NCBI GenBank assembly: GCA_021805775.1 | Contig: JAJZED010000011.1 | Coordinates: 1-64,000, forward strand | Length of the DNA stretch: 64,000 bases | Source of the DNA: a bacterium | Lineage (GTDB): Bacteria > Vulcanimicrobiota > Vulcanimicrobiia > Vulcanimicrobiales > Vulcanimicrobiaceae | Reading direction: 5' to 3' | In this document: piece after piece, positions 36,804 to 44,222 of the stretch | Position numbering within the stretch: position 1 is the first letter of the stretch | Layout: every line of letters begins with the position of its first letter | Program-made: the position numbers and the translations under genes | The notes under the pieces: generated by a model | The model's database searches: none | Seen by the model: the letters and a program-made list of their open reading frames with translations, nothing else | Told to the model about the DNA's origin: nothing

Positions 36804-38038
36804 CGATCGACCTCTCCGAACACCGGATCGAGCGAGCCGATCATTACGACGAGATCGGCGATAAGATTTCCCGGTGCGATGTGTTTGAGAACTTGCAGGT
36901 TATAGAGCGAGGGCGGGCGCGTTCGAATACGATAGGGGCGGTTACCGCCGTCACTGACGATGTAATAACCGAGTTCGCCGCGCGGCGACTCGACGGATGC
37001 ATACGCATCACCGGGCGGAATGCGGAAGCCCTCGCTCACGATTTTGAAGTGATGGATCAAGGCTTCCATCGAAAGTGCGATCGTCTCTTTCGGCGGGGCG
37101 GAGATCTTCGGATCGTCGATTGCGATCGCCCCCGGGGTTTCGAGGCGTTTCCGGACCTGCTTGAGGATCTTGTACGATTCTTCCATCTCGTCGAGCCGGA
37201 CGAGAAAGCGCGCGTAGGCATCGCCTTCCGTCCGCGTCGGAACCTCGAATTCATAGTTCTCGAATCCGCAATATGGGAACGCGCGGCGAACGTCGTAGGC
37301 GATTCCCGAAGCGCGCAACGCCGGACCGGTGACGTTCCAGCGCACCGCTTCTTCGGGCGTCAACGTGCCGACATCGATCGTTCGGTCTTGAAAGATCGGG
37401 TTTGCTTGCAGCAATCCGCGAAGATCGCGCATGCGACCGGGAAACTTCTCCAGCAGCGCATCGAAGCGGTCGAGGAAGCCTTGCGGCAGGTCGCCGTTCA
37501 CGCCGCCGATGCGGATGTAGTTCGGATGCATGCGCGCTCCGCCGGCCGCTTCTTGCAGGTCGAGCAAATTTTCGCGCAGATCGAAACAGTAGAAAAAGGC
37601 CGAGATCGCGCCGATATCGATGCCGTGCGTTCCGAGCCAGACGCAATGCGAAGCGATGCGCGTCAACTCCGAAAAGAGCACGCGAATCGTCTGCGCGCGC
37701 TCGGGAATTTTTCCTTCGATCCCCAGCAGGCGCTCCGCAGCGAGCGCATAGCAGAGCGCGTTGCTCTCCGGCGCGAGGTAATCCATGCGCTCGATAACGG
37801 TCTGCGCTTGCGTCCAGAAAAGATTTTCGGCTGATTTTTCTATGCCGGTATGCAGATAGCCGATCTCCGGCTCGGCCTTAACGACCGTTTCGCCTTCGAT
37901 CTCCAACATGATCTGGAGTACGCCGTGCGTCGATGGATGCTGCGGACCCATCGAGAGAACCATCGAATTGCCTTCGTGGCTGACGACCTCGGGAGCCATC
38001 GGTTCGGGCGGCGTCGTGGGGCGTGCCGTCGTACTCAC
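36800..38038 (-). CDS. nuoD: NADH-quinone oxidoreductase subunit D
   Basis: 412 residues. NiFe-hydrogenase-like 49-kDa subunit; [20 protein letters not shown] at the N-terminus contains the quinone-site histidine. [12 protein letters not shown] and the C-terminal [12 protein letters not shown] are family marks. Overlaps nuoC by four bases; C and D are separate proteins here. Confidence 0.97.
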   Translation of the reverse strand: MSTTARPTTPPEPMAPEVVSHEGNSMVLSMGPQHPSTHGVLQIMLEIEGETVVKAEPEIGYLHTGIEKSAENLFWTQAQTVIERMDYLAPESNALCYALAAERLLGIEGKIPERAQTIRVLFSELTRIASHCVWLGTHGIDIGAISAFFYCFDLRENLLDLQEAAGGARMHPNYIRIGGVNGDLPQGFLDRFDALLEKFPGRMRDLRGLLQANPIFQDRTIDVGTLTPEEAVRWNVTGPALRASGIAYDVRRAFPYCGFENYEFEVPTRTEGDAYARFLVRLDEMEESYKILKQVRKRLETPGAIAIDDPKISAPPKETIALSMEALIHHFKIVSEGFRIPPGDAYASVESPRGELGYYIVSDGGNRPYRIRTRPPSLYNLQVLKHIAPGNLIADLVVMIGSLDPVFGEVDR

Positions 38039-38652
38039 CCTTCGTTCTCCCGTGCGGAGCGTTCGCGCGCGGCTTTCACCTGCGCTTGTAACGCTTCAAG
38101 CGTACGCCCCGAGGGTGGAGCGCCGGCGACGACATTACTCTTTAGCGCGAACGCCGGGCGCGGCGCGCGGTCGCGCGCGGGGCCGCGCAACGGATAATCC
38201 TTACGCAGCGGATAGCCTTCCCAATCGTAGGGCATCTGAATGCGCCGCAGATCTGCGTGCCCGGTAAACGAGATTCCGAAGAGATCGTAGACCTCGCGCT
38301 CGGCCCAGTCGGCGCTCGGCCAGAGATCCATCACGCTCGGGCAAACGGGGCGCTCGCCATCGACGCCGCAGAGCACGCGCAAGCGCTTGGGCGCGCCGAC
38401 CTCGGCGAGCGAGCTCGCCTTCACCGGCATCGCGAGAAGATGATAGACGATATCGAAGCGCGGCGTGCGCTGCGGGTAATCGACCGCACCGAGATCGAGC
38501 AGCATCGAGTACCCCCGCGCGTGGAGTTCCTCCATGAGCGCGCGCAACCCGGCAAGCTCGACGCGACGAACCTCGGCATCGCCGACGTCGGCGCGCAGGC
38601 TGGTGGGATCGGTTGCCAACCCCGTAATCGAAGGCGTTTGTGTGCTCGGCAT
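38035..38652 (-). CDS. nuoC: NADH-quinone oxidoreductase subunit C
   Basis: 205 residues from ATG 38652; the open frame upstream is antisense-like and overlaps nuoB. The 30-kDa signature appears as [18 protein letters not shown], followed by [21 protein letters not shown] Pro/Ala-rich tail of about 50 residues follows. 31 bases separate it from nuoB, the longest gap in the operon. Confidence 0.95.
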   Translation of the reverse strand: MPSTQTPSITGLATDPTSLRADVGDAEVRRVELAGLRALMEELHARGYSMLLDLGAVDYPQRTPRFDIVYHLLAMPVKASSLAEVGAPKRLRVLCGVDGERPVCPSVMDLWPSADWAEREVYDLFGISFTGHADLRRIQMPYDWEGYPLRKDYPLRGPARDRAPRPAFALKSNVVAGAPPSGRTLEALQAQVKAARERSARENEG

Positions 38653-38683
38653 TCGGGCCTTTCTTCTTGCGCTCGAACGTGTG

Positions 38684-39163
38684 CTAACCGCGCGCGAGGA
38701 CGCCGCCGCGCCCGCCTTCGCGAATCTGCTGTTGGATGAGATTGATGGCGTATAGAAGCCCGTCGGGAGTCGGTGGGCAACCGGGAACGTAGACGTCGAC
38801 GGGAACGATCGTATCGACGCCCTGGACGATGGCATAGTTATCGAAAACGCCGCCCGAACTCGCGCAGGCGCCCATCGAAATCACCCATTTCGGATCGGCC
38901 ATCTGGTCGTGGAGGCGTTTGACGACCGGCGCCATCTTCTGTGCGACGCGCCCCGAGACGATCATGAGATCGGCCTGGCGCGGCGAGCTGCGAAAGACCT
39001 CCGAACCCAACCGCGCGATATCGTATTCCGGCGCGGTCACGGTCATCATCTCGATCGCGCAACAGGCAAGGCCCATCGTCAACGGCCAAACGCTCGAACT
39101 CTGCGCCCAACGCGCGACGTCATCGAGCTTCGTTAATAAAAAGTGCCCCGGCCCTACTTCCAC
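38684..39163 (-). CDS. nuoB: NADH-quinone oxidoreductase subunit B
   Basis: 159 residues from GTG 39163, placed so that the protein starts just before the family core and overlaps nuoA by 10 bases. [13 protein letters not shown] gives the adjacent cysteines, GACASSGG the third and [10 protein letters not shown] the fourth ligand of cluster N2, the last cluster before quinone. Confidence 0.96.
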   Translation of the reverse strand: MEVGPGHFLLTKLDDVARWAQSSSVWPLTMGLACCAIEMMTVTAPEYDIARLGSEVFRSSPRQADLMIVSGRVAQKMAPVVKRLHDQMADPKWVISMGACASSGGVFDNYAIVQGVDTIVPVDVYVPGCPPTPDGLLYAINLIQQQIREGGRGGVLARG

Positions 39164-39507
39164 GCTAAACCTCCGCGCTTCCAAACATACGCGTACCCGA
39201 TACCGAGAACGACGATAAAAACCACCATCTCGAGCAAACCGAAGAGTTTGAGTGCGTGAAGCTCGACCGCCCACGGGTAGAACGACGCCGCTTCGACATC
39301 GAAGATAACGAAGAGCATCGCGATGAGATAGAAGCGAACCGGAAAGCGCCCCGATACCGAAGAGGTCGGTTCGACGCCGCATTCATAGGCTTCGAGCTTT
39401 AAAGGATTGGGCTTTCGCTGCGCGAGCAGCCCGGGCAGCACGGTAAAGAGCAAGGCTGCAGCGAGCGCGACTGCCAGAAAGATCGCGACCGGTAGGTACG
39501 GATTCAT
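39154..39507 (-). CDS. nuoA: NADH-quinone oxidoreductase subunit A
   Basis: 117 residues from ATG 39507, three helices. [14 protein letters not shown] is the conserved cytoplasmic loop with the acidic and Cys residues; [20 protein letters not shown] is the TM2 block. First gene of the fourteen-gene operon; its promoter must lie in the 66 bases shared with the divergent gene at 39574. Confidence 0.96.
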   Translation of the reverse strand: MNPYLPVAIFLAVALAAALLFTVLPGLLAQRKPNPLKLEAYECGVEPTSSVSGRFPVRFYLIAMLFVIFDVEAASFYPWAVELHALKLFGLLEMVVFIVVLGIGYAYVWKRGGLAWK

Positions 39508-39534
39508 TGCAAACTCGTGTTTTTGGCGAGCCCC

Positions 39535-39548
39535 CCAGGGAACCCTGG
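39535..39548. promoter_or_regulatory. Dyad in the nuo divergent promoter region
   Basis: CCAGGG-AA-CCCTGG is a perfect 6-bp dyad in the 66-base gap between nuoA and the divergent secreted-protein gene. Its position suits an operator for one or both promoters. No regulator could be assigned. Confidence 0.35.
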
Positions 39549-39573
39549 CGAATGGCGGCGTATCGTCGTAAAT

Positions 39574-40068
39574 ATGCAACGCACGCTCGTTATCGCCTTA
39601 CTCGTTCTCACCGCGATCGGCAGCAGTTGCTCGCCGCCGCCAAATGTCGTAGGCGTCCAATCATACGGCACCGTCGTCGGCCGCGTTCTCGACGCAACAA
39701 CCAATCGACCGATTCCCCAGGCGCTCGTTTCGGTCGGCTCGCTCTATACCGCGAACGCCGATAAAGAGGGCGGCTTCGTCCTTACCGGGGTGCCGATCGG
39801 CAACCAAGTGGTAGAGGTGCATGCCCCAGGGTACACCTTCGTCTCGAAACGGGTCTTCGTGGTGCAGAACAAGACGGCGAACGCCCGCTACCTTCGGTTG
39901 GTTCCGGCGGCGCTCCCGGTCGGCGAGGCCACGTTGCCGCCGCCGGGAACGCCGAGCCCGAGCCCGGCGCCCTCGGCGAGCGCCTCCCCGGCAGCAAGCC
40001 CGGCAGCGGCGCTCTCGCCGAGCGCGACGCCTTCACCGGTCGCGACGGGATCGGCGCCACCGCGCTAG
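39574..40068 (+). CDS. Secreted carboxypeptidase-regulatory-like protein
   Basis: 164 residues from ATG 39574; an upstream frame to 39517 lacks a signal. Hydrophobic signal (MQRTLVIALLVLTAIGSSCS start) with a Cys that could be lipidated, although the lipobox is weak. One carboxypeptidase-regulatory-like domain (about 30-100: GTVVGRVLDATTNRPIPQAL, KEGGFVLTGVPIGNQVVEVH), then a Pro/Ser/Ala-rich tail. Probably a cell-envelope structural or binding protein. The TAG stop overlaps the convergent frame's stop in a CTAG. Confidence 0.75.
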   Translation: MQRTLVIALLVLTAIGSSCSPPPNVVGVQSYGTVVGRVLDATTNRPIPQALVSVGSLYTANADKEGGFVLTGVPIGNQVVEVHAPGYTFVSKRVFVVQNKTANARYLRLVPAALPVGEATLPPPGTPSPSPAPSASASPAASPAAALSPSATPSPVATGSAPPR

Positions 40069-40498
40069 GGCACCGGTAACGCGGCCGCGTCGCACACGTC
40101 GAAGGCGCAAATGCCCCCAGTAGCGACCGATTGAGAAGCTTCGAGCTGAAAGAGCTCCACGCACGGAGCCGACTCTTGCCGCGCCGACGATGCGGTGATG
40201 CCATAGGTGTAGCCCCAAGCGTCGGCGGCATAGTCGAACGCTCCCATATCGATAATAGACCAGTTTAGAAAATCATTCCGTGGGTCGTGTGCGTATTCAT
40301 TAACTGAAAGCGGACACTCCAGAGCGAGGCTGAACGAGCGCGTCGATCGAGCTTTGGCGATGCAGTGGGCGAAGGCCCCGTTTTTACGACTACTGCAGCG
40401 CAGCCCGGCGCAGCAGCGCTCGCCGACGGTGCCATAGCGATCGCAAATCCAACAACAGCACACGCAAGTGAGCCTAAGGTCGCGTAACGACAAGTCAC
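40065..40498 (-). pseudogene. Small secreted protein split between two frames
   Basis: An ATG at 40498 opens a clear signal peptide (MTCRYATLGSLACAVVGFAI start, SASAAAPG cleavage region), but that frame soon gives atypical sequence and stops at 40265. The adjacent frame continues with plausible secreted sequence (CPLSVNEYAHDPRNDFLNWS, DMGAFDYAADAWGYTYG, CVELFQLEASQSVATGG) to a TAG at 40065. The frames meet at an A5-C-G4 run (40376-40385). Joining them by a one-base shift gives a normal-looking exported protein of about 144 residues. Either a frameshift mutation, a sequence error or a -1 slip at the A-run. Function unknown. Confidence 0.55.
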
Positions 40499-40501
40499 GC
40501 T

Positions 40502-42139
40502 TTATCTACCTGCCGCCGTATGCAACACAAGATCGATGACGCGTACAACCACCAGTGCGACGGCAAGTACGAGATAACCGCGTAGGACGACGAGCCAGAA
40601 GCGATGCAAAGGGGTAAGATTAAACTTCGGCAACGTCGAGAGCGGCGGCATCTGCCACTGCGAGCGCGATGAACGCTCGATGGCGTTTTCCTTGCGATTA
40701 TCGCGTTTTGCCAACGCCATCCATAGCCCTACGCAGACCGACAGCGCGCCCCCGATGCCGAGGATCCATAGCACCGTAGCGGTTCCGGTATTCGGGAAAA
40801 TCGTCGAAACGGTGAGAACGATCGAGAGAATCACGAGCATTGAAATGACGACGCTGGTAAAAATGTTCGTTCGCGCCGTGTTGACCCACGGTCCCAACAC
40901 CGCACTATCATTCGAAAGCAGTAACAGAAAAACCGTAGCGCTAGGGAGCAGCACTCCGGCGAGTACCTGAACCGCATTGGTGAGCAGCCCTAGGGGGCTT
41001 CCAGGAATCAGGACAACGGCCGCTGCGACGGCGATGAGCCCCGCGTAGACCGCATAAAAAAGCGGCGCCTGGGTCGGTTTGCGATGGAGCGAGTGCCCAA
41101 CCGACAACACGTCGCCGATTGCGTACGCCGTCGAGAGCGAGACCGCTGCCGCGCCGATAATCGCTGCATCCATCAGAGCGATGGCGAAGAGATCGCCGGG
41201 CAGAACGCCGGCATATTTTGCCAGACCCGCAGCAACCGCGCCGGCGTCTTGAAAATTTCCGAACTCCGGATGGCCTGCAAAGGCGGCGGCGGTGAACGAG
41301 AACATCGCAAATGCGCCGAAGAGAACGAAAAATATTCCGACACCAAGGTCCCAGCGCTCGTAATTGAGCCAGCGCGTTGTGATGCGTTTATCGATAACGT
41401 AACTCTGCTGGAAAAAAAGTTGCCAGGGCGCCACGGTTGTTCCGACAATTGCGATAATAAGCAGAACAACGACACCCACATCGGCGTGAGCCGGCAGCTG
41501 GGGAGCGATAAAATTCCGAAAGGATTGCCCGAGCGGTGCGTGGACCATCACCAATATCGGCAGCAATAACAGGCTACCGAAGCAGAGAAACATCGCAAAA
41601 CGTTCGAAGCGACGGAAATCTCCGGTCGCGGCTGCGAGCATGACGACCGCGGCCGCGATGGCGACGCCGACGATTTTCGGCAAGCCAAAGTATCCGAGTG
41701 CAAGGCTAATACCAATGAACTCGGTCACGATCGTCAATGCGTTGAGGATAAATAGGTCGATGACGCTGAAGGCACCCCAAAATTTGCCGAAGCGTTCGAG
41801 AATGAGGCGCGCGTGCCCAACGCGGGAGACGACGCCGAGGCGCAACACCATCTCCTGATTGACGTACAGTACCGGAACGAGCAGCAGTAGGGTCCAGAGC
41901 AGCGAGGTGCCGTAGTTCTGCCCGGCTTGGGTATATGTTGAGAATGCACCGGCGTCGTTGTCCCCGACCATCACGATGAGTCCGGGACCGACGATTGCAA
42001 AAAATGCCACCAACTTCGCAACGAGCCCTCTACGCGAGGCGGTGTCATTCTTCGCGATCGTTCCGAGCGCACCGCGGATGTCACCGGAGTGCATAGGGTC
42101 GAGCGGCGTACCGCCGGTCTCATCGAGAGCGGCACTCAC
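40502..42139 (-). CDS. NRAMP-family transporter, probably magnesium (NRMT-like)
   Basis: 545 residues from GTG 42139, which overlaps the stop of a 50-codon ORF (GTGA) and has GAGG upstream; ATG 42094 is the alternative. About 11-12 helices. TM1 reads GPGLIVMVGDNDAGAF instead of the usual DPGN, and TM6 reads VGTTVAPWQLFF, with Ala-Pro-Trp where manganese/iron transporters have Met-Pro-His. Loss of that methionine is expected to lower preference for Mn/Fe and allow Mg2+. An M-box Mg2+ riboswitch with a terminator lies upstream, which strongly supports magnesium as the substrate. A 140-residue C-terminal part includes two or three extra helices. Confidence 0.88.
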   Translation of the reverse strand: MSAALDETGGTPLDPMHSGDIRGALGTIAKNDTASRRGLVAKLVAFFAIVGPGLIVMVGDNDAGAFSTYTQAGQNYGTSLLWTLLLLVPVLYVNQEMVLRLGVVSRVGHARLILERFGKFWGAFSVIDLFILNALTIVTEFIGISLALGYFGLPKIVGVAIAAAVVMLAAATGDFRRFERFAMFLCFGSLLLLPILVMVHAPLGQSFRNFIAPQLPAHADVGVVVLLIIAIVGTTVAPWQLFFQQSYVIDKRITTRWLNYERWDLGVGIFFVLFGAFAMFSFTAAAFAGHPEFGNFQDAGAVAAGLAKYAGVLPGDLFAIALMDAAIIGAAAVSLSTAYAIGDVLSVGHSLHRKPTQAPLFYAVYAGLIAVAAAVVLIPGSPLGLLTNAVQVLAGVLLPSATVFLLLLSNDSAVLGPWVNTARTNIFTSVVISMLVILSIVLTVSTIFPNTGTATVLWILGIGGALSVCVGLWMALAKRDNRKENAIERSSRSQWQMPPLSTLPKFNLTPLHRFWLVVLRGYLVLAVALVVVRVIDLVLHTAAGR

Positions 42140-42288
42140 GGCCTCACCTCGCGGTGATAGCCGATGCGAGCGAGCCACGGCGAGCACGTGTACGGAGTTT
42201 CGAGAAACTGATTCGCGCGGAGCGAATCGTCGTGGCGAACGGGAAGCTTGGCGCGCACGAGCGCGCGCAGGAATACGATTTTCTTCAT
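42136..42288 (-). CDS. Small ORF coupled to the NRAMP gene
   Basis: 50 codons from ATG 42288, with GAGGA nine bases upstream. Product starts MKKIVFLRALVRAKLPVRHD and ends WLARIGYHREVRP. It is basic, with no clear membrane helix. Its TGA overlaps the NRAMP start codon (GTGA), so its translation would control or feed ribosomes to the transporter. It lies between the riboswitch terminator and the transporter, as a leader peptide or small partner protein would. No family recognised. Confidence 0.5.
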   Translation of the reverse strand: MKKIVFLRALVRAKLPVRHDDSLRANQFLETPYTCSPWLARIGYHREVRP

Positions 42289-42418
42289 GACACATCGTCC
42301 TCTAAAAGGTGTTGGAAATTTCGCCGCATCGCACGGCGCAAAACGTCGATCTACTACTGCCATCGTCCACGGCGGAACATCACCCCCCTCATCGCGCGTC
42401 GCTCTCGGTGACGCGAAT

Positions 42419-42453
42419 AAAAAAATGTCGCATGCTTCCTCGCAGGCGACATT
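42419..42453 (-). terminator. Riboswitch-controlled intrinsic terminator
   Basis: On the minus strand a 12-bp stem with one mismatch (AATGTCGCCTGC with GCATGCGACATT), a 6-base loop and a T7 run. It stands between the M-box and the small ORF/NRAMP genes, as expected for a Mg2+-dependent transcription terminator. Confidence 0.85.
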
Positions 42454-42487
42454 ATAAAAACTTCAAAGCGGGCGCAGACCCGGCGAA

Positions 42488-42656
42488 TTCGTTCTCAATG
42501 TCGAGCTTTAGCACTGCACGCCGTAGAGGTCCCCAAGGGCCTCAGCCGCATTAGGTGCCGCCTTGATTCGGCGGGACCTGGTCAACCCGTTGGGGTCTCT
42601 CGACCTTTCCGGGCAGCGGCATATCTCCGTGCAGACGCCTCACCTAACGAGGAATC
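42488..42656 (-). ncRNA. M-box (ykoK) magnesium riboswitch
   Basis: Read on the minus strand, the region contains the M-box core nearly base for base: CTCGTTAGGTGAGG, then CCGCTGCCCGGAAA, GGTCGAGAGACCCCAACGGG, and CTTGGGGACCTCTACGG near the 3' side. M-box RNAs bind Mg2+ and shut off Mg2+ transporter genes when it is plentiful. Its exact ends are estimated. Downstream are a strong terminator, a small ORF and the NRAMP gene. Confidence 0.88.
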
Positions 42657-42683
42657 CAGAAGTATCGTACCTCCGCCTGTCAA
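42650..42683 (-). promoter_or_regulatory. Candidate promoter of the M-box transcript
   Basis: A perfect TTGACA (42678-42683, minus strand) lies just before the M-box. No good -10 box is seen at the standard distance, so this is a tentative call resting on the -35 and its position. Confidence 0.35.
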
Positions 42684-43141
42684 CCCTTAGCCGATTTTCC
42701 AGGCCCCCGTTTTCGCTCTTCTCCTGCGTCGTCGCGTTCTTCGTCGCGGCGAGCGCACGATCTCGACACCGCCAAACGGGCATATTTCTTCCTCCGACTT
42801 CATCGCAGAGCACTTTCCCGAACGGAGGGTTTTATGCTCGTCGATATGGCTACCGAAGCATACCGATTCGAATTTCTCGCACGGCTTTATTCACCTAATA
42901 AAACATTCGGCGTCGACCTCGCATCGCTCGATTGTTATTTTCATCGAGTTCGACAAACGCTCGGCTTTCATACTTTATCGATGGAGAGGTCGCCGCTCCG
43001 AGCCCCGACTTGGAACCTATCGTGGAATCACATCTTCTGCCGGCCGGGGAGACCTAGCAACACCGCAGGAGCCCCCGAACGAGTCGGCCTTCGTACACCG
43101 ATTCGATTTTTCCAAACGACTCTTTTCCCGGAAGGAGAACG
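42684..43141. other. Intergenic region upstream of M-box and lipoprotein gene
   Basis: More AT-rich than its surroundings. A plus-strand frame at 42834-43169 has a good CGGAGG just before its ATG (MLVDMATEAYRFEFLARLYS start), but the product matches nothing and its composition is unlike the neighbours; kept as a possible small gene only. GGAAGGAG at 43131-43138 precedes a very short frame (MAAREIAR) from ATG 43143 that ends at the lipoprotein start, perhaps a coupling leader. Confidence 0.4.
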
Positions 43142-43168
43142 CATGGCAGCTCGGGAGATAGCACGGTG

Positions 43169-44131
43169 ATGAAGCCGCAGCAGAGCCTCTACGCCCTTGC
43201 CGTTCTTGCGTTGGTCGCCGGCCTCGCCGCCTGCGGCGGCGGAGGTGGCAGTAACCCTGTCTCGTCTATCGTTCCGCCTGTTGGCGCAACCCCAACCCCG
43301 ATCAACGCCCCTACTCCCAGCGCGCCAACGACCAATGCCTCGGGTGTGGTCGTGAACGACGCGAACGGCTCTCCGCTCGCGGGCGTTCCGGTGAAATTGA
43401 TGCCCTGGGGGCCGTGCGGCGCCGTTCCGCCTGCGGCGCAGATCACGCCGGAGAACGATGGCTGCCCAACCCCGCTGCCCTCCCCGCAGGCGACGACGAA
43501 TCCGCAAGGGCAGTTCACCCTCAACGGCGCTCCGAACGGGCACTACCTGCTCGTCATCGGCACGGATAGTACGAGCGCGACCGATCCGGTGCAGGCGACC
43601 GTTCACGATAACGTGACGCTCACGGGTGGGAATCAAACCCTCCTCGCGCCGACGTTGCCTCCGGTGCCGACGATCACCCCGCAGCCGTGGGAAATCAACG
43701 GCGAGTACCGCCTCGCGACGTTAAATCCGACGAGCGAAACGCCGTGCTTCGTCGATTGGCAGCAGGAGCGCACGAGCAACGGGCTTCCGGTGGGGAGTAT
43801 CGACGAGTGGCTGCTGGAGAACGTGCGAGCGACGAACACTTTTCACCAAAGCCCGAACTATTACAACGCTCCGTGGCCGAATAACCCAACTGGAGGCATT
43901 ACTACCGGAGGCGAAGGTGACTCGGGAGGATTAAATTGCCAAAGCGGTGTCGCGTCCTCCTTTGCGCCCGGAGCGAATACTTATGCAGTCAATCCGCAAA
44001 CGGAATGGTTCGCAGGGCAATTCGTGATCTTCAGCGCCTACGGCGGCACGAATAACGAATCGATGCAGAGCGCGGAGTTTCCGATTGACCCCCGTGCGTT
44101 CGCCGATCCGAATGTTCCGAACTGGCCGTAA
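43169..44131 (+). CDS. Lipoprotein with carboxypeptidase-regulatory-like domain
   Basis: 320 residues from ATG 43169 (GTG 43166 is also possible; GGGAG lies upstream). Lipoprotein signal ALVAGLAACGGGGG with lipobox LAAC, then a Pro/Thr linker. Residues about 57-150 resemble a carboxypeptidase-regulatory-like domain (GVVVNDANGSPLAGVPVKLM, NPQGQFTLNGAPNGHYLLVI). The C-terminal 150 residues start NGEYRLATLNPTSETPCFVD and contain FVIFSAYGG; no family recognised. Likely anchored in the outer membrane. Followed by a strong terminator. Confidence 0.8.
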   Translation: MKPQQSLYALAVLALVAGLAACGGGGGSNPVSSIVPPVGATPTPINAPTPSAPTTNASGVVVNDANGSPLAGVPVKLMPWGPCGAVPPAAQITPENDGCPTPLPSPQATTNPQGQFTLNGAPNGHYLLVIGTDSTSATDPVQATVHDNVTLTGGNQTLLAPTLPPVPTITPQPWEINGEYRLATLNPTSETPCFVDWQQERTSNGLPVGSIDEWLLENVRATNTFHQSPNYYNAPWPNNPTGGITTGGEGDSGGLNCQSGVASSFAPGANTYAVNPQTEWFAGQFVIFSAYGGTNNESMQSAEFPIDPRAFADPNVPNWP

Positions 44132-44154
44132 AAAAAACGACGCGAGAGGGACGC

Positions 44155-44193
44155 AAGAAAGAACCGGGGCAATCGCTCCGGTTCTTTCTTTTT
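44155..44193. terminator. Bidirectional intrinsic terminator
   Basis: Perfect 13-bp stem AAGAAAGAACCGG with CCGGTTCTTTCTT, 10-base loop, with T-rich sequence on the plus side and an A-rich start that gives Ts on the minus strand. It sits between the convergent lipoprotein and prepilin-like genes and can serve both. Confidence 0.9.
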
Positions 44194-44222
44194 GATACAC
44201 GTTCGTTATCGTGTTCTTTTGT

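Noticed and set aside
38653-38835. Longer NuoC start
   Set aside because: The extra 61 residues are Ser/Arg-rich sequence overlapping nuoB. The family core starts after ATG 38652.
42834-43169. A 111-codon ORF upstream of the lipoprotein gene
   Set aside because: It has a good ribosome site, but the product resembles no family and its composition differs from the neighbours. Left as a possibility in the region entry, not called as a gene.
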